56,954 nt of DNA from Novosphingobium sp. (lineage in GTDB: Bacteria; Pseudomonadota; Alphaproteobacteria; Sphingomonadales; Sphingomonadaceae): contig NZ_JANXWG010000121.1 in the NCBI RefSeq assembly GCF_025351285.1, positions 1 through 56,954 of the forward strand. Direction: 5' to 3'. The notes under the pieces were generated by a model, which searched no databases, was not told the DNA's origin, and saw nothing but the letters and a program-made list of their open reading frames with translations. Below, in pieces: positions 35,874-45,357 of this stretch; position 1 is the first letter of the stretch; the number at the start of each line of letters is the position of its first letter. The translations under genes were made by a program, and so were the position numbers.

Positions 35874-36944
35874 TTGAATACACTAATTTACTCGTCAACG
35901 ACTTGCACTCGGGATATTTCGCAGATCACCGCCAAGTTTGACGCGATAATCAGGCAGAAGAACGGGGAACGAGCACTGCCCGGGACGCATATCGAACTTC
36001 GCCATATCCGCTATGTGGTAGCTGCGGCGGATCATGGTAGCTTCCGCCGAGCAGCGGTTGCACTTGGCATTCAGGAATCGGCAGTCAGTCGCAGAATTCG
36101 CGACCTGGAGGATCGCTTGGGGACGGCGTTCTTCATCCGCTCGCCGGGCGGCGTGAAGCTCACTCACGCCGGTAAACAGTTCGTCCAGCGGGGGCGCAAG
36201 GCCTTGGCGGAAATCGGCATGGCCAAGGCGGAGGTCTCCGCAATTGGTCGCGGTGAGGACGGGCACCTCAGGATCGGGATATTCTCTTCTCTCGCCTCCG
36301 GGTTCTTGTCGGATCTCATTCAGACGTTCGGCGAGCAGTACGCTGCGATCAAACTCACCTTCATCGATGGCAATCCGGCGGACCATCTGGTCGCGATCCG
36401 CCAGCATCAGTTGGATATCGCCTTCATAACAGGCGCCGGTGAATGGCCCGGATTTGCGAGCCAGCAGCTCTGGTCCGAGCGCATCTTCGTAGTTTTGCCA
36501 TCGGATCATCCGCGCGCTGGCGAGGCTCAGGTGCAATTCAGTGTTCTCGCCCACGAAACGTTCATCGTCAGCGAAGCCGCACCTGGCCAAGAGATCCATG
36601 ATTATCTGGTGCAGCGGCTTGCCGATCTTGGACGCCACCCGGAAATCCACCATCATGCCGTCGGGCGCGATAATCTCATGCGGCTCGTCGCCTTGGGCCG
36701 GGGCCTCACCGTAACCAGCGAGGCAACCACAGCTGCGCAATTTCCAGGGGTCGTCTTCCGCCCGATCGAAGAAGAAATTCTGCCCTTCTGCGCCGTCTGG
36801 TCACCCAGCAACGACAATCCTGCGCTTTTGGGCCTGATGGAACTGGCGCGGTCGATGACCGACGCAACCGAGCAGTCGGCCTTCAGCTTTCTTGATCCCG
36901 AAGCGACAAGCGATTCGGGCAAGGATCTCGTTTCCAAGCCATGA
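35874..36944 (+). CDS. LysR family transcriptional regulator
   Basis: A 356-residue LysR-type protein. The winged helix-turn-helix is IELRHIRYVVAAADHGSFRR, then AAVALGIQESAVSRRIRDLE and RLGTAFFIRSPGGVKLTHAG; the substrate-binding domain follows. The first 40 residues before the helix-turn-helix are unusually long, because the only start in frame seems to be a TTG at 35874. It converges with the trb cluster, with which such LysR genes often travel on sphingomonad plasmids and integrative elements. Confidence 0.85.
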   Translation: MNTLIYSSTTCTRDISQITAKFDAIIRQKNGERALPGTHIELRHIRYVVAAADHGSFRRAAVALGIQESAVSRRIRDLEDRLGTAFFIRSPGGVKLTHAGKQFVQRGRKALAEIGMAKAEVSAIGRGEDGHLRIGIFSSLASGFLSDLIQTFGEQYAAIKLTFIDGNPADHLVAIRQHQLDIAFITGAGEWPGFASQQLWSERIFVVLPSDHPRAGEAQVQFSVLAHETFIVSEAAPGQEIHDYLVQRLADLGRHPEIHHHAVGRDNLMRLVALGRGLTVTSEATTAAQFPGVVFRPIEEEILPFCAVWSPSNDNPALLGLMELARSMTDATEQSAFSFLDPEATSDSGKDLVSKP

Positions 36945-36966
36945 TGGTGATCGAGACAACGGCCGG

Positions 36967-37203
36967 TCAGTCGCCTGCTGCGCGATCTGCTTCGCGGCGC
37001 GCCCTGGCAAAGCCGCGATCCGAGGCGACGAAGCGTTCGAGCATGGGCACGATCAGTCGCAGCGGATCAGCAGCAGCCTGGCCGCCCTCACGGCCAAGGA
37101 TCGCTGCATAGACGACGAGATCGCGGTGCAGGCTTGCCGGCAGCTCCAGTGTGATCTTGACCGGCTTGTCGTCCGCGATCGGGCCGAGTTTCAGCTTGGC
37201 CAT
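36967..37203 (-). CDS. DUF2274 domain protein
   Basis: A 78-residue protein starting MAKLKLGPIADDKPVKITLE and continuing LPASLHRDLVVYAAILGREG. The DUF2274 family is regularly the last gene of alphaproteobacterial trb clusters. GGAGG precedes the ATG at 37203. It could be a small DNA-binding (ribbon-helix-helix-like) protein. It follows trbI by one base and is part of the trb operon. Confidence 0.82.
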   Translation of the reverse strand: MAKLKLGPIADDKPVKITLELPASLHRDLVVYAAILGREGGQAAADPLRLIVPMLERFVASDRGFARARREADRAAGD

Positions 37204-37204
37204 A

Positions 37205-38467
37205 TCAGCCTCCGTAGGGTTCGAGAAGCAGGTCACGCGTGACCATGACCCGGACTGGAAATCCCGGCCTGATGGTCAGTGTTGGCGCGATGCCCAACTG
37301 GCGGCTCACGATCTGTTGACCCGTCTGATTGATGCTGTTCGAAGCGCCTGAACGCAGCGCCTGCACCAGATTGCTCTCGTTCTGGTTGGTCCCGGCTTCT
37401 GCGCCAACCGCGAGCAGCGTCGAGAGCGCGGCGGCCTTGAACATCTCCCCCCAATGGAAATCGACGCCATCCTCGAGCCCGGCATAACCCTCGGCATTCG
37501 CACCTGGCTGCCGCTCAAGAACGATCGAGCGGCCATCGGGCATGATGAGCCGGTTCCAGACCATCAAGACCCGGCGCTGCCCGAAACCGACGCCGCTGTC
37601 ATACTGGCCGACGATCCGCGTCCCCTGAGGCACCAGCAAGATACGCCCAGTTGGGCTGTCGTAGACGTTCTGGGTCACCTGCGCCGTGATCTGGCCGGGG
37701 AGGTCGGAGCGGATACCGGTGATCAGCGCGGCCGGAATGACGGCGCCCGCTTGCAGCACATTGGGCGATACAGGTCCGGTGATCCGATCGGGCGCCACCG
37801 TGCGCTTGTCGGGCGTTTGCCCAAGAAAGGCGAGTTGCCGGTCCTGCGCTGAAGGTGTGGCGGGCTGCGGCGCGAGGCCAAGCCCGGCCAGGTCGCTTGC
37901 CGCCGGTACGGGCGGCGGGGAGGACGAGGCATTTCCCGAAGCGGCCTGAGAGGCGGAGAACAGGCGGGCGGTTCTCGCGGCCTCCAGCTCTTGGTGCCGG
38001 CGCTGCATTTCCGGATCAGGGCCGGCAGGCGCGGCCACCGGCGCTGCCATCCCGGGCACGGGAACCGGCTGACCGTTGTTTTGCACTGCGAGAATGGGGC
38101 GACCCAGATCGCCCGGGAGCGGCGGTCCGAGGCGGGGCACTGCGCCATAGTCCTTTGGAAGCCCGGCCAGTCCATCGGGCGCGCTGCGGCCATCCGTGGC
38201 GTAGAGTTCCTCGTTTGCCTTGCCGCCCTGCTGGGCCTGGAGCGCGTAGATCAGTGCGCCGCCGATACCGAGGCCCGCTGTGACACCGAGCGCGGCCAGC
38301 ACCTTGCGCGACAGGCGGGTCACACGGGGCGGTTCAGGCCGCAGCCGCATGCGGACCACCGGCTCGCCGGTCAGCGGCAGAGCGTCATCACCGTCTGGCG
38401 CATCCGGCCGGACATCGCCCTGCCGCGCCCCACCTTCTTCCCTTCCCGGGCCGTGTTCGTCCGTCAC
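37205..38467 (-). CDS. trbI: Conjugal transfer protein TrbI (VirB10-like)
   Basis: A 420-residue protein. It has a cytoplasmic acidic N-terminus, one membrane helix (KVLAALGVTAGLGIGGALIY), a Pro-rich periplasmic stretch, and a C-terminal VirB10 domain with AGAVIPAALITGIRSDLPGQ, VTQNVYDSPTGRILLVPQGT and the end PVRVMVTRDLLLEPYGG. VirB10 spans both membranes and links the ATPases to the outer-membrane pore. It overlaps trbG by four bases. Confidence 0.93.
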   Translation of the reverse strand: MTDEHGPGREEGGARQGDVRPDAPDGDDALPLTGEPVVRMRLRPEPPRVTRLSRKVLAALGVTAGLGIGGALIYALQAQQGGKANEELYATDGRSAPDGLAGLPKDYGAVPRLGPPLPGDLGRPILAVQNNGQPVPVPGMAAPVAAPAGPDPEMQRRHQELEAARTARLFSASQAASGNASSSPPPVPAASDLAGLGLAPQPATPSAQDRQLAFLGQTPDKRTVAPDRITGPVSPNVLQAGAVIPAALITGIRSDLPGQITAQVTQNVYDSPTGRILLVPQGTRIVGQYDSGVGFGQRRVLMVWNRLIMPDGRSIVLERQPGANAEGYAGLEDGVDFHWGEMFKAAALSTLLAVGAEAGTNQNESNLVQALRSGASNSINQTGQQIVSRQLGIAPTLTIRPGFPVRVMVTRDLLLEPYGG

Positions 38468-39522
38468 GATGCCGGCCTCCCGTCGGTGCGGGCGATCCGA
38501 ACGCGCTGCGGGCTTTTTCCGGACCCTAGGCGCAGTTCTGCTGCCGCGAATAGCCGATCGACGATCATGTAGTTCGCGCGGACCCGGTAGTTCACCAACT
38601 CGGAGGTGTTACCCTCTGGGCCGACGACGAAGATCGGCGGCATTTCGCCCTGGGCAACACCGCGGGGAAACTCGATGAAGACCTGACGGCCATCGTCAAA
38701 AGCGCGCAGAGGCTTCCACGGGACGCGGTCGCCCGAGACTTGGTAGCGAAAGTTGACCCGGGTGAGATCGATGCCCGAGTCAACTGGCTCGGTCGCCCTT
38801 GCCTCGGCATTCTGGCGATGAAGGGCGATGAGCTGGTCTTGCGGATACTGCCACGACACCGAGGCCATATAGGTCTTGTCGGTGGACCGCAGTTCGATGT
38901 GGTAGGTGCGCGACGTGGTGTTGATGACGAGGTTGGTCGTCAGCGATGCGCGGGTCGGTTTGACGAGGATGTGGACCTGCCGCGATGCCCCGACGCCGCT
39001 TTCTGTGTCACCGATGATCCAGCGAACCGTATCCCCGGCAGCGACAGGGCCGGAGCCGACGAGTTGTTCTCCGGGTTGGAGGCTGATGTCCGTTATCTGT
39101 CCCGGCGCGGTATAGACCTGATAGAGCGCTCCATCGACGAACGGGTAGATCTGGATGGCGTTGATGAAGCCGTTCCGGACCGGCTGCATCCGCGCGGCGG
39201 CATTGGCGGCGTTCACCCGGGAGGCTGGATCAAGCAGGTCGGGCGTTGGCGCGCTGTCCGGGCCAAGCGGCTTCAGCTGCCCGGGCAGAGCCAAGATCTT
39301 CGGCATTTCGACAACCTGGACCGGGGCTGGCGGATCGACGGTCTGCACGGCGGCGGGCGCATCATCGAAATTGATGGCGGGCGGCTTCTGCACTGTCGCG
39401 CAGCCGCCGAGGGCAGATGTGCAGAGCAGCAGCGGCAGCGCCGTTTTGCGCATGGCCGGGATGGCGAAGATGAAGAAGGCCGGGAAGAGCGGGCTCGCAG
39501 CTTTGCGCAAGGTGGGTGTCAT
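38464..39522 (-). CDS. trbG: Conjugal transfer protein TrbG (VirB9-like)
   Basis: A 352-residue protein. It has an N-terminal membrane signal with a lipobox-like LGGCATV and a C-terminal VirB9 domain (QVHILVKPTRASLTTNLVIN, TYHIELRSTDKTYMASVSWQ, PWKPLRAFDDGRQVFIEFPR). VirB9 is an outer-membrane pore part of type IV secretion. The ATG at 39522 overlaps the trbF stop (ATGA); an internal ATG near 39453 would give a cleaner lipoprotein signal and remains possible. Confidence 0.92.
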   Translation of the reverse strand: MTPTLRKAASPLFPAFFIFAIPAMRKTALPLLLCTSALGGCATVQKPPAINFDDAPAAVQTVDPPAPVQVVEMPKILALPGQLKPLGPDSAPTPDLLDPASRVNAANAAARMQPVRNGFINAIQIYPFVDGALYQVYTAPGQITDISLQPGEQLVGSGPVAAGDTVRWIIGDTESGVGASRQVHILVKPTRASLTTNLVINTTSRTYHIELRSTDKTYMASVSWQYPQDQLIALHRQNAEARATEPVDSGIDLTRVNFRYQVSGDRVPWKPLRAFDDGRQVFIEFPRGVAQGEMPPIFVVGPEGNTSELVNYRVRANYMIVDRLFAAAELRLGSGKSPQRVRIARTDGRPAS

Positions 39523-40208
39523 TGTCCAAGCTCCTTCGACCAGTTGATGGCGTTGACGTAGATGCCGAGCGGATTGGCCCGGAGTTTCTCGGGATCGCGG
39601 GGCGGTTGCACGGCGATGGTGAGGATGGCGGTCCAGCGCTCGGTCGCGGCGAGCGCGCCGTCCTGATAGGTGCGCTGGACCCAGGCCACGCGGAACGAGG
39701 TCGGCGATGCGCGGATCACACTGGAGACGTCGATCGCCACTTGCGTCTTGCCGACCTTGGCGAACGGATCGTTGGCGCGGGCATAGTCGCCCAAGGCGAG
39801 TGCTCCGGCTTGCGTCGTGAAGTCGTAGGCGCGCAGCCAGTTCTGGCGCACGATGATGGGGTCTGCCGGGATGCTGCGGACCTGCTCGATGAAGCGAGCG
39901 AGGTAGAAGGCGATCTGGGGATCGGACGGCTGATAGTCGGCAGTAGCTGGAGCGACTGCTTGCGCCTGCCCCAGATGATCGACCTGCACCACCCAGGGCA
40001 CGATCGAGCCGCTGGCGGTCTGCCAGATCAGCGCTGCAGACAGCCCTGCTGACAGCGTGAGCGAGCCGAATGCCATCAGCCGCCAGCCATGCGCCTGAAC
40101 GCGGGCCGAGCCTATGCGGTCATCCCAGATTTGGCCGGCGCGCTGGTAGGGTGTCTCGGGCTCAGGCGATTTGCCGTAATGGGTCGAGGGTCGTTTGAAG
40201 AGGCTCAT
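39519..40208 (-). CDS. trbF: Conjugal transfer protein TrbF (VirB8-like)
   Basis: A 229-residue inner-membrane protein. It has a cytoplasmic start MSLFKRPSTHYGKSPEPETP, one membrane helix (MAFGSLTLSAGLSAALIWQT) and a periplasmic VirB8 domain (QIAFYLARFIEQVRSIPADP, YDFTTQAGALALGDYARAND, SFRVAWVQRTYQDGALAATE). VirB8 is an assembly factor of the secretion channel. The start at 40208 lies two bases after the trbL stop; an earlier start would run deep into trbL. Confidence 0.92.
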   Translation of the reverse strand: MSLFKRPSTHYGKSPEPETPYQRAGQIWDDRIGSARVQAHGWRLMAFGSLTLSAGLSAALIWQTASGSIVPWVVQVDHLGQAQAVAPATADYQPSDPQIAFYLARFIEQVRSIPADPIIVRQNWLRAYDFTTQAGALALGDYARANDPFAKVGKTQVAIDVSSVIRASPTSFRVAWVQRTYQDGALAATERWTAILTIAVQPPRDPEKLRANPLGIYVNAINWSKELGQ

Positions 40209-40210
40209 GG

Positions 40211-41548
40211 TCAGTCGCTTTCGGAAAGGTTGATGGACGTACCGCCGCCATGGCTGTCGCCTGATTTGACGGCGTGCGCGGCGACCTGGACACCTTGGGA
40301 GAGCTGCTGATTGCGCTTCATGCGCTTGGCCCAATCGGGCTGGCCTTCGGCAGTTGCGGGCGGCGCGGCGCCGTCCGGAGCCTCGGCTTCAGAAGTGCCG
40401 CCCGCGATCTCGGCAGCTGCATTGGCGCCGGATTGATAGCTGGACCTGAGGCTATCGGCCGCCTTCGAGGCCGCGCGCTTGAGGGGAGAGACGGCAGCTT
40501 GCGCGCCAGTGCTGGCGACATTGCCCACGCCCGACGCAACGCCGGTCATGCCGGACTGTCCCGCGGCTCCCAGACTGTAGGCTGTCGATGCACCGCCTGC
40601 GAGGGTTGCGCCGCCACGAGCGGCGGCGGCGGTGCCGGCGGCCAGTGATGCCCCGCCCGAGGCGATGGCGCCGGCGGCGGCCGCACCGGCGACGGCCACG
40701 CCGCCGGCTGCAAGTCCGGTGCCCACGGCGGCGCCTGCGCCAAGTTGTGGTCCGCCCGAAACGATGCCGTTGGCGATGCCCGGCCCGAAGATGCCGAGGC
40801 CAAGCAGCGACAGTGCGGCCAGGACGATGGCCATCGCATCGTCGATCGATGGCACCCTGCCGCCAAACCCTGCGGTGAATTCCGAAAAGAGCGTTGAGCC
40901 GATGCCGATGATGACGGCGAGGACGAGGACCTTGATGCCCGACGAAATGACGTTGCCGAGCACACGTTCGGCCATGAAGGCGCTTTTGCCGAAGAGTCCG
41001 AAGGGAATGAGCACGAAGCCTGCGAGCGTGGTCAGCTTGAACTCGATCAGGGTGACGAACAGCTGGACGGCGAGCACGAAGAAGGCGAGCAGCACGAGCA
41101 CCCAGGCGAAGAGCATGCAGGCGATCTGGATGAAGTTTTCGAAGAAGGACCAGTAGCCCATCAGATTGGAGATGGAGTCGAGCAGCGGGCGACCGGCATC
41201 GAGGCCGGTCTGCGCGACTTTGCCCGGGCGCAGGAGATCAGCGGTGCTGAACCCCGTTCCGCTCGCTTTCAGCCCGAGGCCGGCAAAGCTCTCGAAGACG
41301 ATGCGGGCAAGATTGTTCCAGTTGCCGATGATGTAGGCGAACATGCCCACGAACAGCGTCTTCTTGATGAGGCGCGCCATGATGTCGTCGTCGGCGCCCC
41401 ATGACCAGAACAGCGCGGCGAGCGTGACGTCGATGACGACCAGCGTCGTGGCAATGAACGCCACCTCGCCGTGCAGAAGGCCGAAGCCTCCATCGATGTA
41501 GCGGGTGAAGACCTCGAGAAAATGGTCGATGACGCCTGTGCCGCCCAT
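40211..41548 (-). CDS. trbL: Conjugal transfer protein TrbL (VirB6-like)
   Basis: A 445-residue polytopic membrane protein. The start MGGTGVIDHFLEVFTRYIDG, about six membrane helices, and a C-terminal low-complexity Gly/Ala-rich tail followed by WAKRMKRNQQLSQGVQVAAH fit TrbL/VirB6, the inner-membrane channel part. The Gly/Ala repeats after residue 255 are usual for TrbL. It starts two bases after the trbK stop. Confidence 0.92.
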   Translation of the reverse strand: MGGTGVIDHFLEVFTRYIDGGFGLLHGEVAFIATTLVVIDVTLAALFWSWGADDDIMARLIKKTLFVGMFAYIIGNWNNLARIVFESFAGLGLKASGTGFSTADLLRPGKVAQTGLDAGRPLLDSISNLMGYWSFFENFIQIACMLFAWVLVLLAFFVLAVQLFVTLIEFKLTTLAGFVLIPFGLFGKSAFMAERVLGNVISSGIKVLVLAVIIGIGSTLFSEFTAGFGGRVPSIDDAMAIVLAALSLLGLGIFGPGIANGIVSGGPQLGAGAAVGTGLAAGGVAVAGAAAAGAIASGGASLAAGTAAAARGGATLAGGASTAYSLGAAGQSGMTGVASGVGNVASTGAQAAVSPLKRAASKAADSLRSSYQSGANAAAEIAGGTSEAEAPDGAAPPATAEGQPDWAKRMKRNQQLSQGVQVAAHAVKSGDSHGGGTSINLSESD

Positions 41549-41550
41549 GG

Positions 41551-41847
41551 TCAGCGGACCTCCGACCGGGCTGCAGAGACCTCGCCCGGCATAGGAGGCT
41601 GGCCGAGAAAGCGGCGGCGGTTGTCGGCCCATGCCTTGAGGCATTGGGGATCGGCGGCCCCCGCTTCACCTGCCTGCGAGCAACGGGTCAGTTGCTCATC
41701 AAGCGGATCATGCCGAACGATGGACGGCTGCTTCGATAGGGCCGAATCGGGTATCGGGTCGCTCCGGTTCATATCGATCGCCGTTGCCGTGATCGCGAGC
41801 GCCACGAAGGCAACTGCGCCGATGCGTGCGAGGGTTTTGCCGTCCAT
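41551..41847 (-). CDS. trbK: TrbK-type small protein (putative entry exclusion)
   Basis: A 98-residue protein with one N-terminal hydrophobic segment (RIGAVAFVALAITATAIDM) and a short periplasmic part with two Cys (TRCSQAGEAGAADPQCLKAW). The place between trbJ and trbL and the form fit the alternative TrbK proteins. By family, TrbK blocks entry of a second copy of the same element; whether this copy does so is unknown. Confidence 0.75.
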   Translation of the reverse strand: MDGKTLARIGAVAFVALAITATAIDMNRSDPIPDSALSKQPSIVRHDPLDEQLTRCSQAGEAGAADPQCLKAWADNRRRFLGQPPMPGEVSAARSEVR

Positions 41848-41856
41848 CGTCGGGCC

Positions 41857-42630
41857 TCAGTTACCGGGCTGGAACATCTTGGCGTTGCCGGGCTGGTAGC
41901 CCGCGCCGGGGGTCAGAAACCGGCGGCGCTGTTCCTGCCCTTGCGCAGCGGCGGCCGCCTGTTCCGCTGACTGGAGCGCCTGCGCCCGACCGTTGGCAGC
42001 GACGACGGCGGTGAGATCGGCGAGCTGCTGAGCCTGAAGCGCGAGGAGCTGATTGCCGGCCTGCGCGGCCTGCAAGGCACCGGTTGCACCCTGGCTCTGG
42101 CCGATGAGAGCCGACATCTGAGAGCGGTTGGTGCCCAAATTGCCGACCACGCCAGCTTGCACCTTCATTGCGTCTTGCAAACTGCCGACGGTATTCTGCC
42201 AGCGTGCGCGTGCATCGGTGATGAGCTGGGTATCGCTCGCCGACATGGCGGTGCTGCCGTATTTGAGCTGGAAGGCGCGATCGATCGACTGCACGTCGTA
42301 GGCGATGTTCTGGGCCTGGCTCAGGAGCGATTGGGTGCGCTGCACCGACTGCTGAAGCTGCTGGAGCGCGGAATAGGGCAGGCTCGCGAGGTTGCGGGCC
42401 TGATTGATCAGCGACTGCGCCTGATTTTGCAGCGACGTGATCTGATTGGTGATCTGCTGAAGCGATCGCGCCGCCGTCAGCACGTTCTGTGCGTAGTTCG
42501 AGGGATCGTAAACGATCCCGCCGAACCCGAATTGGGCATAAGCTGGCGCGGCCAGTATCGGCGTGAGAGCGACAGGGGCGACAAGCAGCGCGGCAATGAG
42601 CCGGACGCTGCGGGAACGGCGCAGTTTCAT
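41857..42630 (-). CDS. trbJ: Conjugal transfer protein TrbJ (VirB5-like)
   Basis: A 257-residue secreted protein with a signal peptide ending AAPAYAQ. The mature form is Gln-rich and helical (LQQITNQITSLQNQAQSLIN; LQQLQQSVQRTQSLLSQAQN), typical of TrbJ/VirB5, the minor pilus-tip protein. It overlaps trbE by four bases. Its C-terminus is again Gln/Ala-rich and ends GYQPGNAKMFQPGN. Confidence 0.9.
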   Translation of the reverse strand: MKLRRSRSVRLIAALLVAPVALTPILAAPAYAQFGFGGIVYDPSNYAQNVLTAARSLQQITNQITSLQNQAQSLINQARNLASLPYSALQQLQQSVQRTQSLLSQAQNIAYDVQSIDRAFQLKYGSTAMSASDTQLITDARARWQNTVGSLQDAMKVQAGVVGNLGTNRSQMSALIGQSQGATGALQAAQAGNQLLALQAQQLADLTAVVAANGRAQALQSAEQAAAAAQGQEQRRRFLTPGAGYQPGNAKMFQPGN

Positions 42631-45065
42631 GGGGTTTTGTCCTGATTGGTAAGGTTGGGGACGAGGTCAGCGGCCCAGCCGAGCCCGCGGTGTCGAAGCC
42701 ATTGAAGGAGGAAGGCTTCGCGCCCGTGCTCGCTGAGGATCTTCGCAATGGCTGCCTGATCGGTTTTCGACGAGGCAGCGCATAGCGCCAGCGCGACATC
42801 GGACAGTCCCAGCTCGAAGAGCCGGTTGCCACGACGGGACTGGCAGTAATAGTCGCGCTTGGGAGCGGCGCGCGCGATGATCTCGATCTGGCGATCATTG
42901 AGCCCGAAACGGCGATAGATGGCCGTGATCTGGGGCTCGATCGCCCGTTCGTTGGGTAGCATCAGACGAGTTTGGCAGCTTTCGATGATGGCCGGCGCGA
43001 TTGGCGACCCGTCGATGTCGGACAGCGACTGGGTGGCAAAGACGACGCTGGCGTTCTTCTTGCGCAGTGTCTTGAGCCATTCGCGCAGCTGGCCGGCGAA
43101 CCCCTCGTCATCGAGCGCCAGCCAGCCTTCATCGATGATGATAAGCGTCGGTGACCCATCGAGGCGGTCTTCGATCCGGTGGAACAGATAGGCCAGGACT
43201 GCGGAAGCCGCGCCGGTTCCGATGAGCCCCTCGGTCTCGAAGGCCTGTACCGTGGCACTGCCGAGATACTCGGCCTCGGCGTCGAGAAGGCGGCCATAAG
43301 CGCCGCCCACGCAGTAGGGCCGAAGTGCCTGCTTGAGGTCGTTGGACTGGAGCAGGACGGCAAGTCCGGTAACGGTCCGTTCCTCGACCGGCGCCGAGGC
43401 CAGAGAGGTAAGCGCCGTCCAGATGTATTCCTTCACGTCGGGTGTGATTGCCACGCCTTCGCGCGCAAGGATCGCGCTGATCCAGTCAGCGGCCCAGCCC
43501 CGTTCGGCAAGCTCGTCGACGCGCCCGAGTGGTTGCAGGTTGACGGATGTGTCCGAGGCGTCGGTGAGCCCGCCGCCGAGATCGTGCCAGTCACCGCCCA
43601 TGGCGAGCGCGGCCGCGCGGATCGAACCCCCGAAATCGAAGGCAAAGACCTGAGCGCCGGCGTAGCGCCGGAACTGAAGCGCCATGAGCGCAAGCAGGAC
43701 GGACTTGCCTGCGCCGGTCGGACCAACCACGAGCGTGTGCCCGACATCGCCGACGTGAAGGGAAAACCGGAACGGGGTCGAGCCTTCAGTCTTGCCGAAG
43801 AGCAGTGGGGGCGCTGCAAAATGCTCGTCCCGTTCCGGCCCCGCCCACACCGCTGACAAGGGTATCATGTGGGCGAGGTTCAAAGTGCTGATGGGCGGCT
43901 GCCGGACATTGGCATAGAGATGCCCCGGCAGAGAGCCGAGCCAGGCATCGACCGCATTGATGGTCTCGGGCGTGGCCGTGAAATCGCGGCCCTGGATGAC
44001 CTTCTCGACGAGGCGGAGCTTTTCATCGGCTGTGCGTGGATCTGCGTCCCAGACCGTCACGGTCGCCGTGACGTAGGCCATGCCGGCATAGTCTGCGCCG
44101 AGTTCCTGAAGCGCGAGATCTGCGTCGGCTGCCTTATTGGCAGCGTCTGTGTCGACGAGGACCGAGGCCTCGTTCGTCATAACCTCTTTCAGGATTGCAG
44201 CGACGCTCTTGCGCTTGGCGAACCATTGCCGCCTGATCTTGGTCAGCAGTTTGGTTGCGTCGGTCTTGTCGAGCAGGATCGCGCGCGTTGCCCAGCGGTA
44301 GGGAAAGGCCAGGCGGTTGAGCTCATCAAGCAGGCCCGGCGTGGTCGCCGTCGGAAAACCCGTGATGGTGAGAACGCGCAAATGCGATGCGCCGAGGCGC
44401 GGCTCAAGGCCGCCGGTCAGCGGCTGATCGGCGAGCAGAGCATCGAGATACATCGGCGTTTCCGGTACGCGGACCCGGTGCCGCCGGGTGGATACGCAAG
44501 CGTGCAGATAGGTCAGCGTCTCGGCATCCCCGAGCCAGCGGCATTCGGGCATGAAGGCTTCGATCAGGCGCAGGATGCGGTCGGTGCGATCGGCAAAGCC
44601 GCTCAGGACTTCGGCGGGGTCGGCACCGCCGCGTTCCCTGCCCTCGTAGAGCCAGCTTTCCGCGCGCGAGGCATCCTCGGCGGGCGGCAGATAACAGATG
44701 GTGAGGTAGTAGGCGGACTCGAAGTGCGCCCCGGCTTCTTCGAAATCGGCTTTGCGCTCGGCATCGACCAGCGCTGAGGCTGCGTCGGGGAACCGGCAGC
44801 CGGGATAGTGTGCGGCGGCATGCCGGTGGGCTTCGACAAAGATCGCCCAGCCTGATCCGAGGCGGCGGAAGGCGTTGTTGAGCCGTCCGGCCACGGCGAC
44901 GAGTTCGGCGGGGACTGCGGAATCGAGATCTGGCCCCCGGAACTGCGCAGTCCTCTGGAAGCTGCCGTCCTTGTTGAGCACGATGCCTTCGCCGACCAGC
45001 GCCGCCCATGGCAGAAAGTCGGCGAGCCGGCTGTTTCGGTTGCGGTATTCGGCCAGGTTGAACAC
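42627..45065 (-). CDS. trbE: Conjugal transfer ATPase TrbE (VirB4-like)
   Basis: An 812-residue ATPase that powers pilus assembly. The C-terminal domain has Walker A GPTGAGKSVLLAL and Walker B TLIIIDEGWLAL, followed by FATQSLSDI and a conserved CQTRLMLPN. I chose the GTG at 45065 (VFNLAEYRNRNSRLADFLPW), 10 bases after the trbD stop with GAGGGGG upstream; the longer frame would overlap trbD. The full length agrees with an intact TrbE. Confidence 0.94.
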   Translation of the reverse strand: MFNLAEYRNRNSRLADFLPWAALVGEGIVLNKDGSFQRTAQFRGPDLDSAVPAELVAVAGRLNNAFRRLGSGWAIFVEAHRHAAAHYPGCRFPDAASALVDAERKADFEEAGAHFESAYYLTICYLPPAEDASRAESWLYEGRERGGADPAEVLSGFADRTDRILRLIEAFMPECRWLGDAETLTYLHACVSTRRHRVRVPETPMYLDALLADQPLTGGLEPRLGASHLRVLTITGFPTATTPGLLDELNRLAFPYRWATRAILLDKTDATKLLTKIRRQWFAKRKSVAAILKEVMTNEASVLVDTDAANKAADADLALQELGADYAGMAYVTATVTVWDADPRTADEKLRLVEKVIQGRDFTATPETINAVDAWLGSLPGHLYANVRQPPISTLNLAHMIPLSAVWAGPERDEHFAAPPLLFGKTEGSTPFRFSLHVGDVGHTLVVGPTGAGKSVLLALMALQFRRYAGAQVFAFDFGGSIRAAALAMGGDWHDLGGGLTDASDTSVNLQPLGRVDELAERGWAADWISAILAREGVAITPDVKEYIWTALTSLASAPVEERTVTGLAVLLQSNDLKQALRPYCVGGAYGRLLDAEAEYLGSATVQAFETEGLIGTGAASAVLAYLFHRIEDRLDGSPTLIIIDEGWLALDDEGFAGQLREWLKTLRKKNASVVFATQSLSDIDGSPIAPAIIESCQTRLMLPNERAIEPQITAIYRRFGLNDRQIEIIARAAPKRDYYCQSRRGNRLFELGLSDVALALCAASSKTDQAAIAKILSEHGREAFLLQWLRHRGLGWAADLVPNLTNQDKTP

Positions 45066-45075
45066 GGGAGCCCCC

Positions 45076-45357
45076 TCAGACGGAAAGATGACCGGGGATG
45101 CGCAGATGACGGCGCACCACATCGACGAAGAGCGGATCACGTTTGGCTGCCCAGACGGCGATCACGTGGCCGATGGCCCAGACGCCTATGCCAATGAGCC
45201 AAAGGCGCAGGCCAAGGCCGATGGCGCCGGCAAGCGTGCCGTTCAGGATGGCGAGGCCGCGCGGAGCGCCGCCGAGCAGGATCTGCTCGGTCAGCGCCCG
45301 ATGAACCGGGACGGTATAGCCCGCGATCTCGCCGCCCTGATCGGCACTGCCGATCAT
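45076..45357 (-). CDS. trbD: Conjugal transfer protein TrbD (VirB3-like)
   Basis: A 93-residue inner-membrane protein. MIGSADQGGEIAGYTVPVHR, then ALTEQILLGGAPRGLAILNG and two hydrophobic helices with AKRDPLFVDVVRRHLRIPGH are characteristic of TrbD/VirB3. Its ATG overlaps the trbC stop by one base, so translation is coupled. Confidence 0.9.
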   Translation of the reverse strand: MIGSADQGGEIAGYTVPVHRALTEQILLGGAPRGLAILNGTLAGAIGLGLRLWLIGIGVWAIGHVIAVWAAKRDPLFVDVVRRHLRIPGHLSV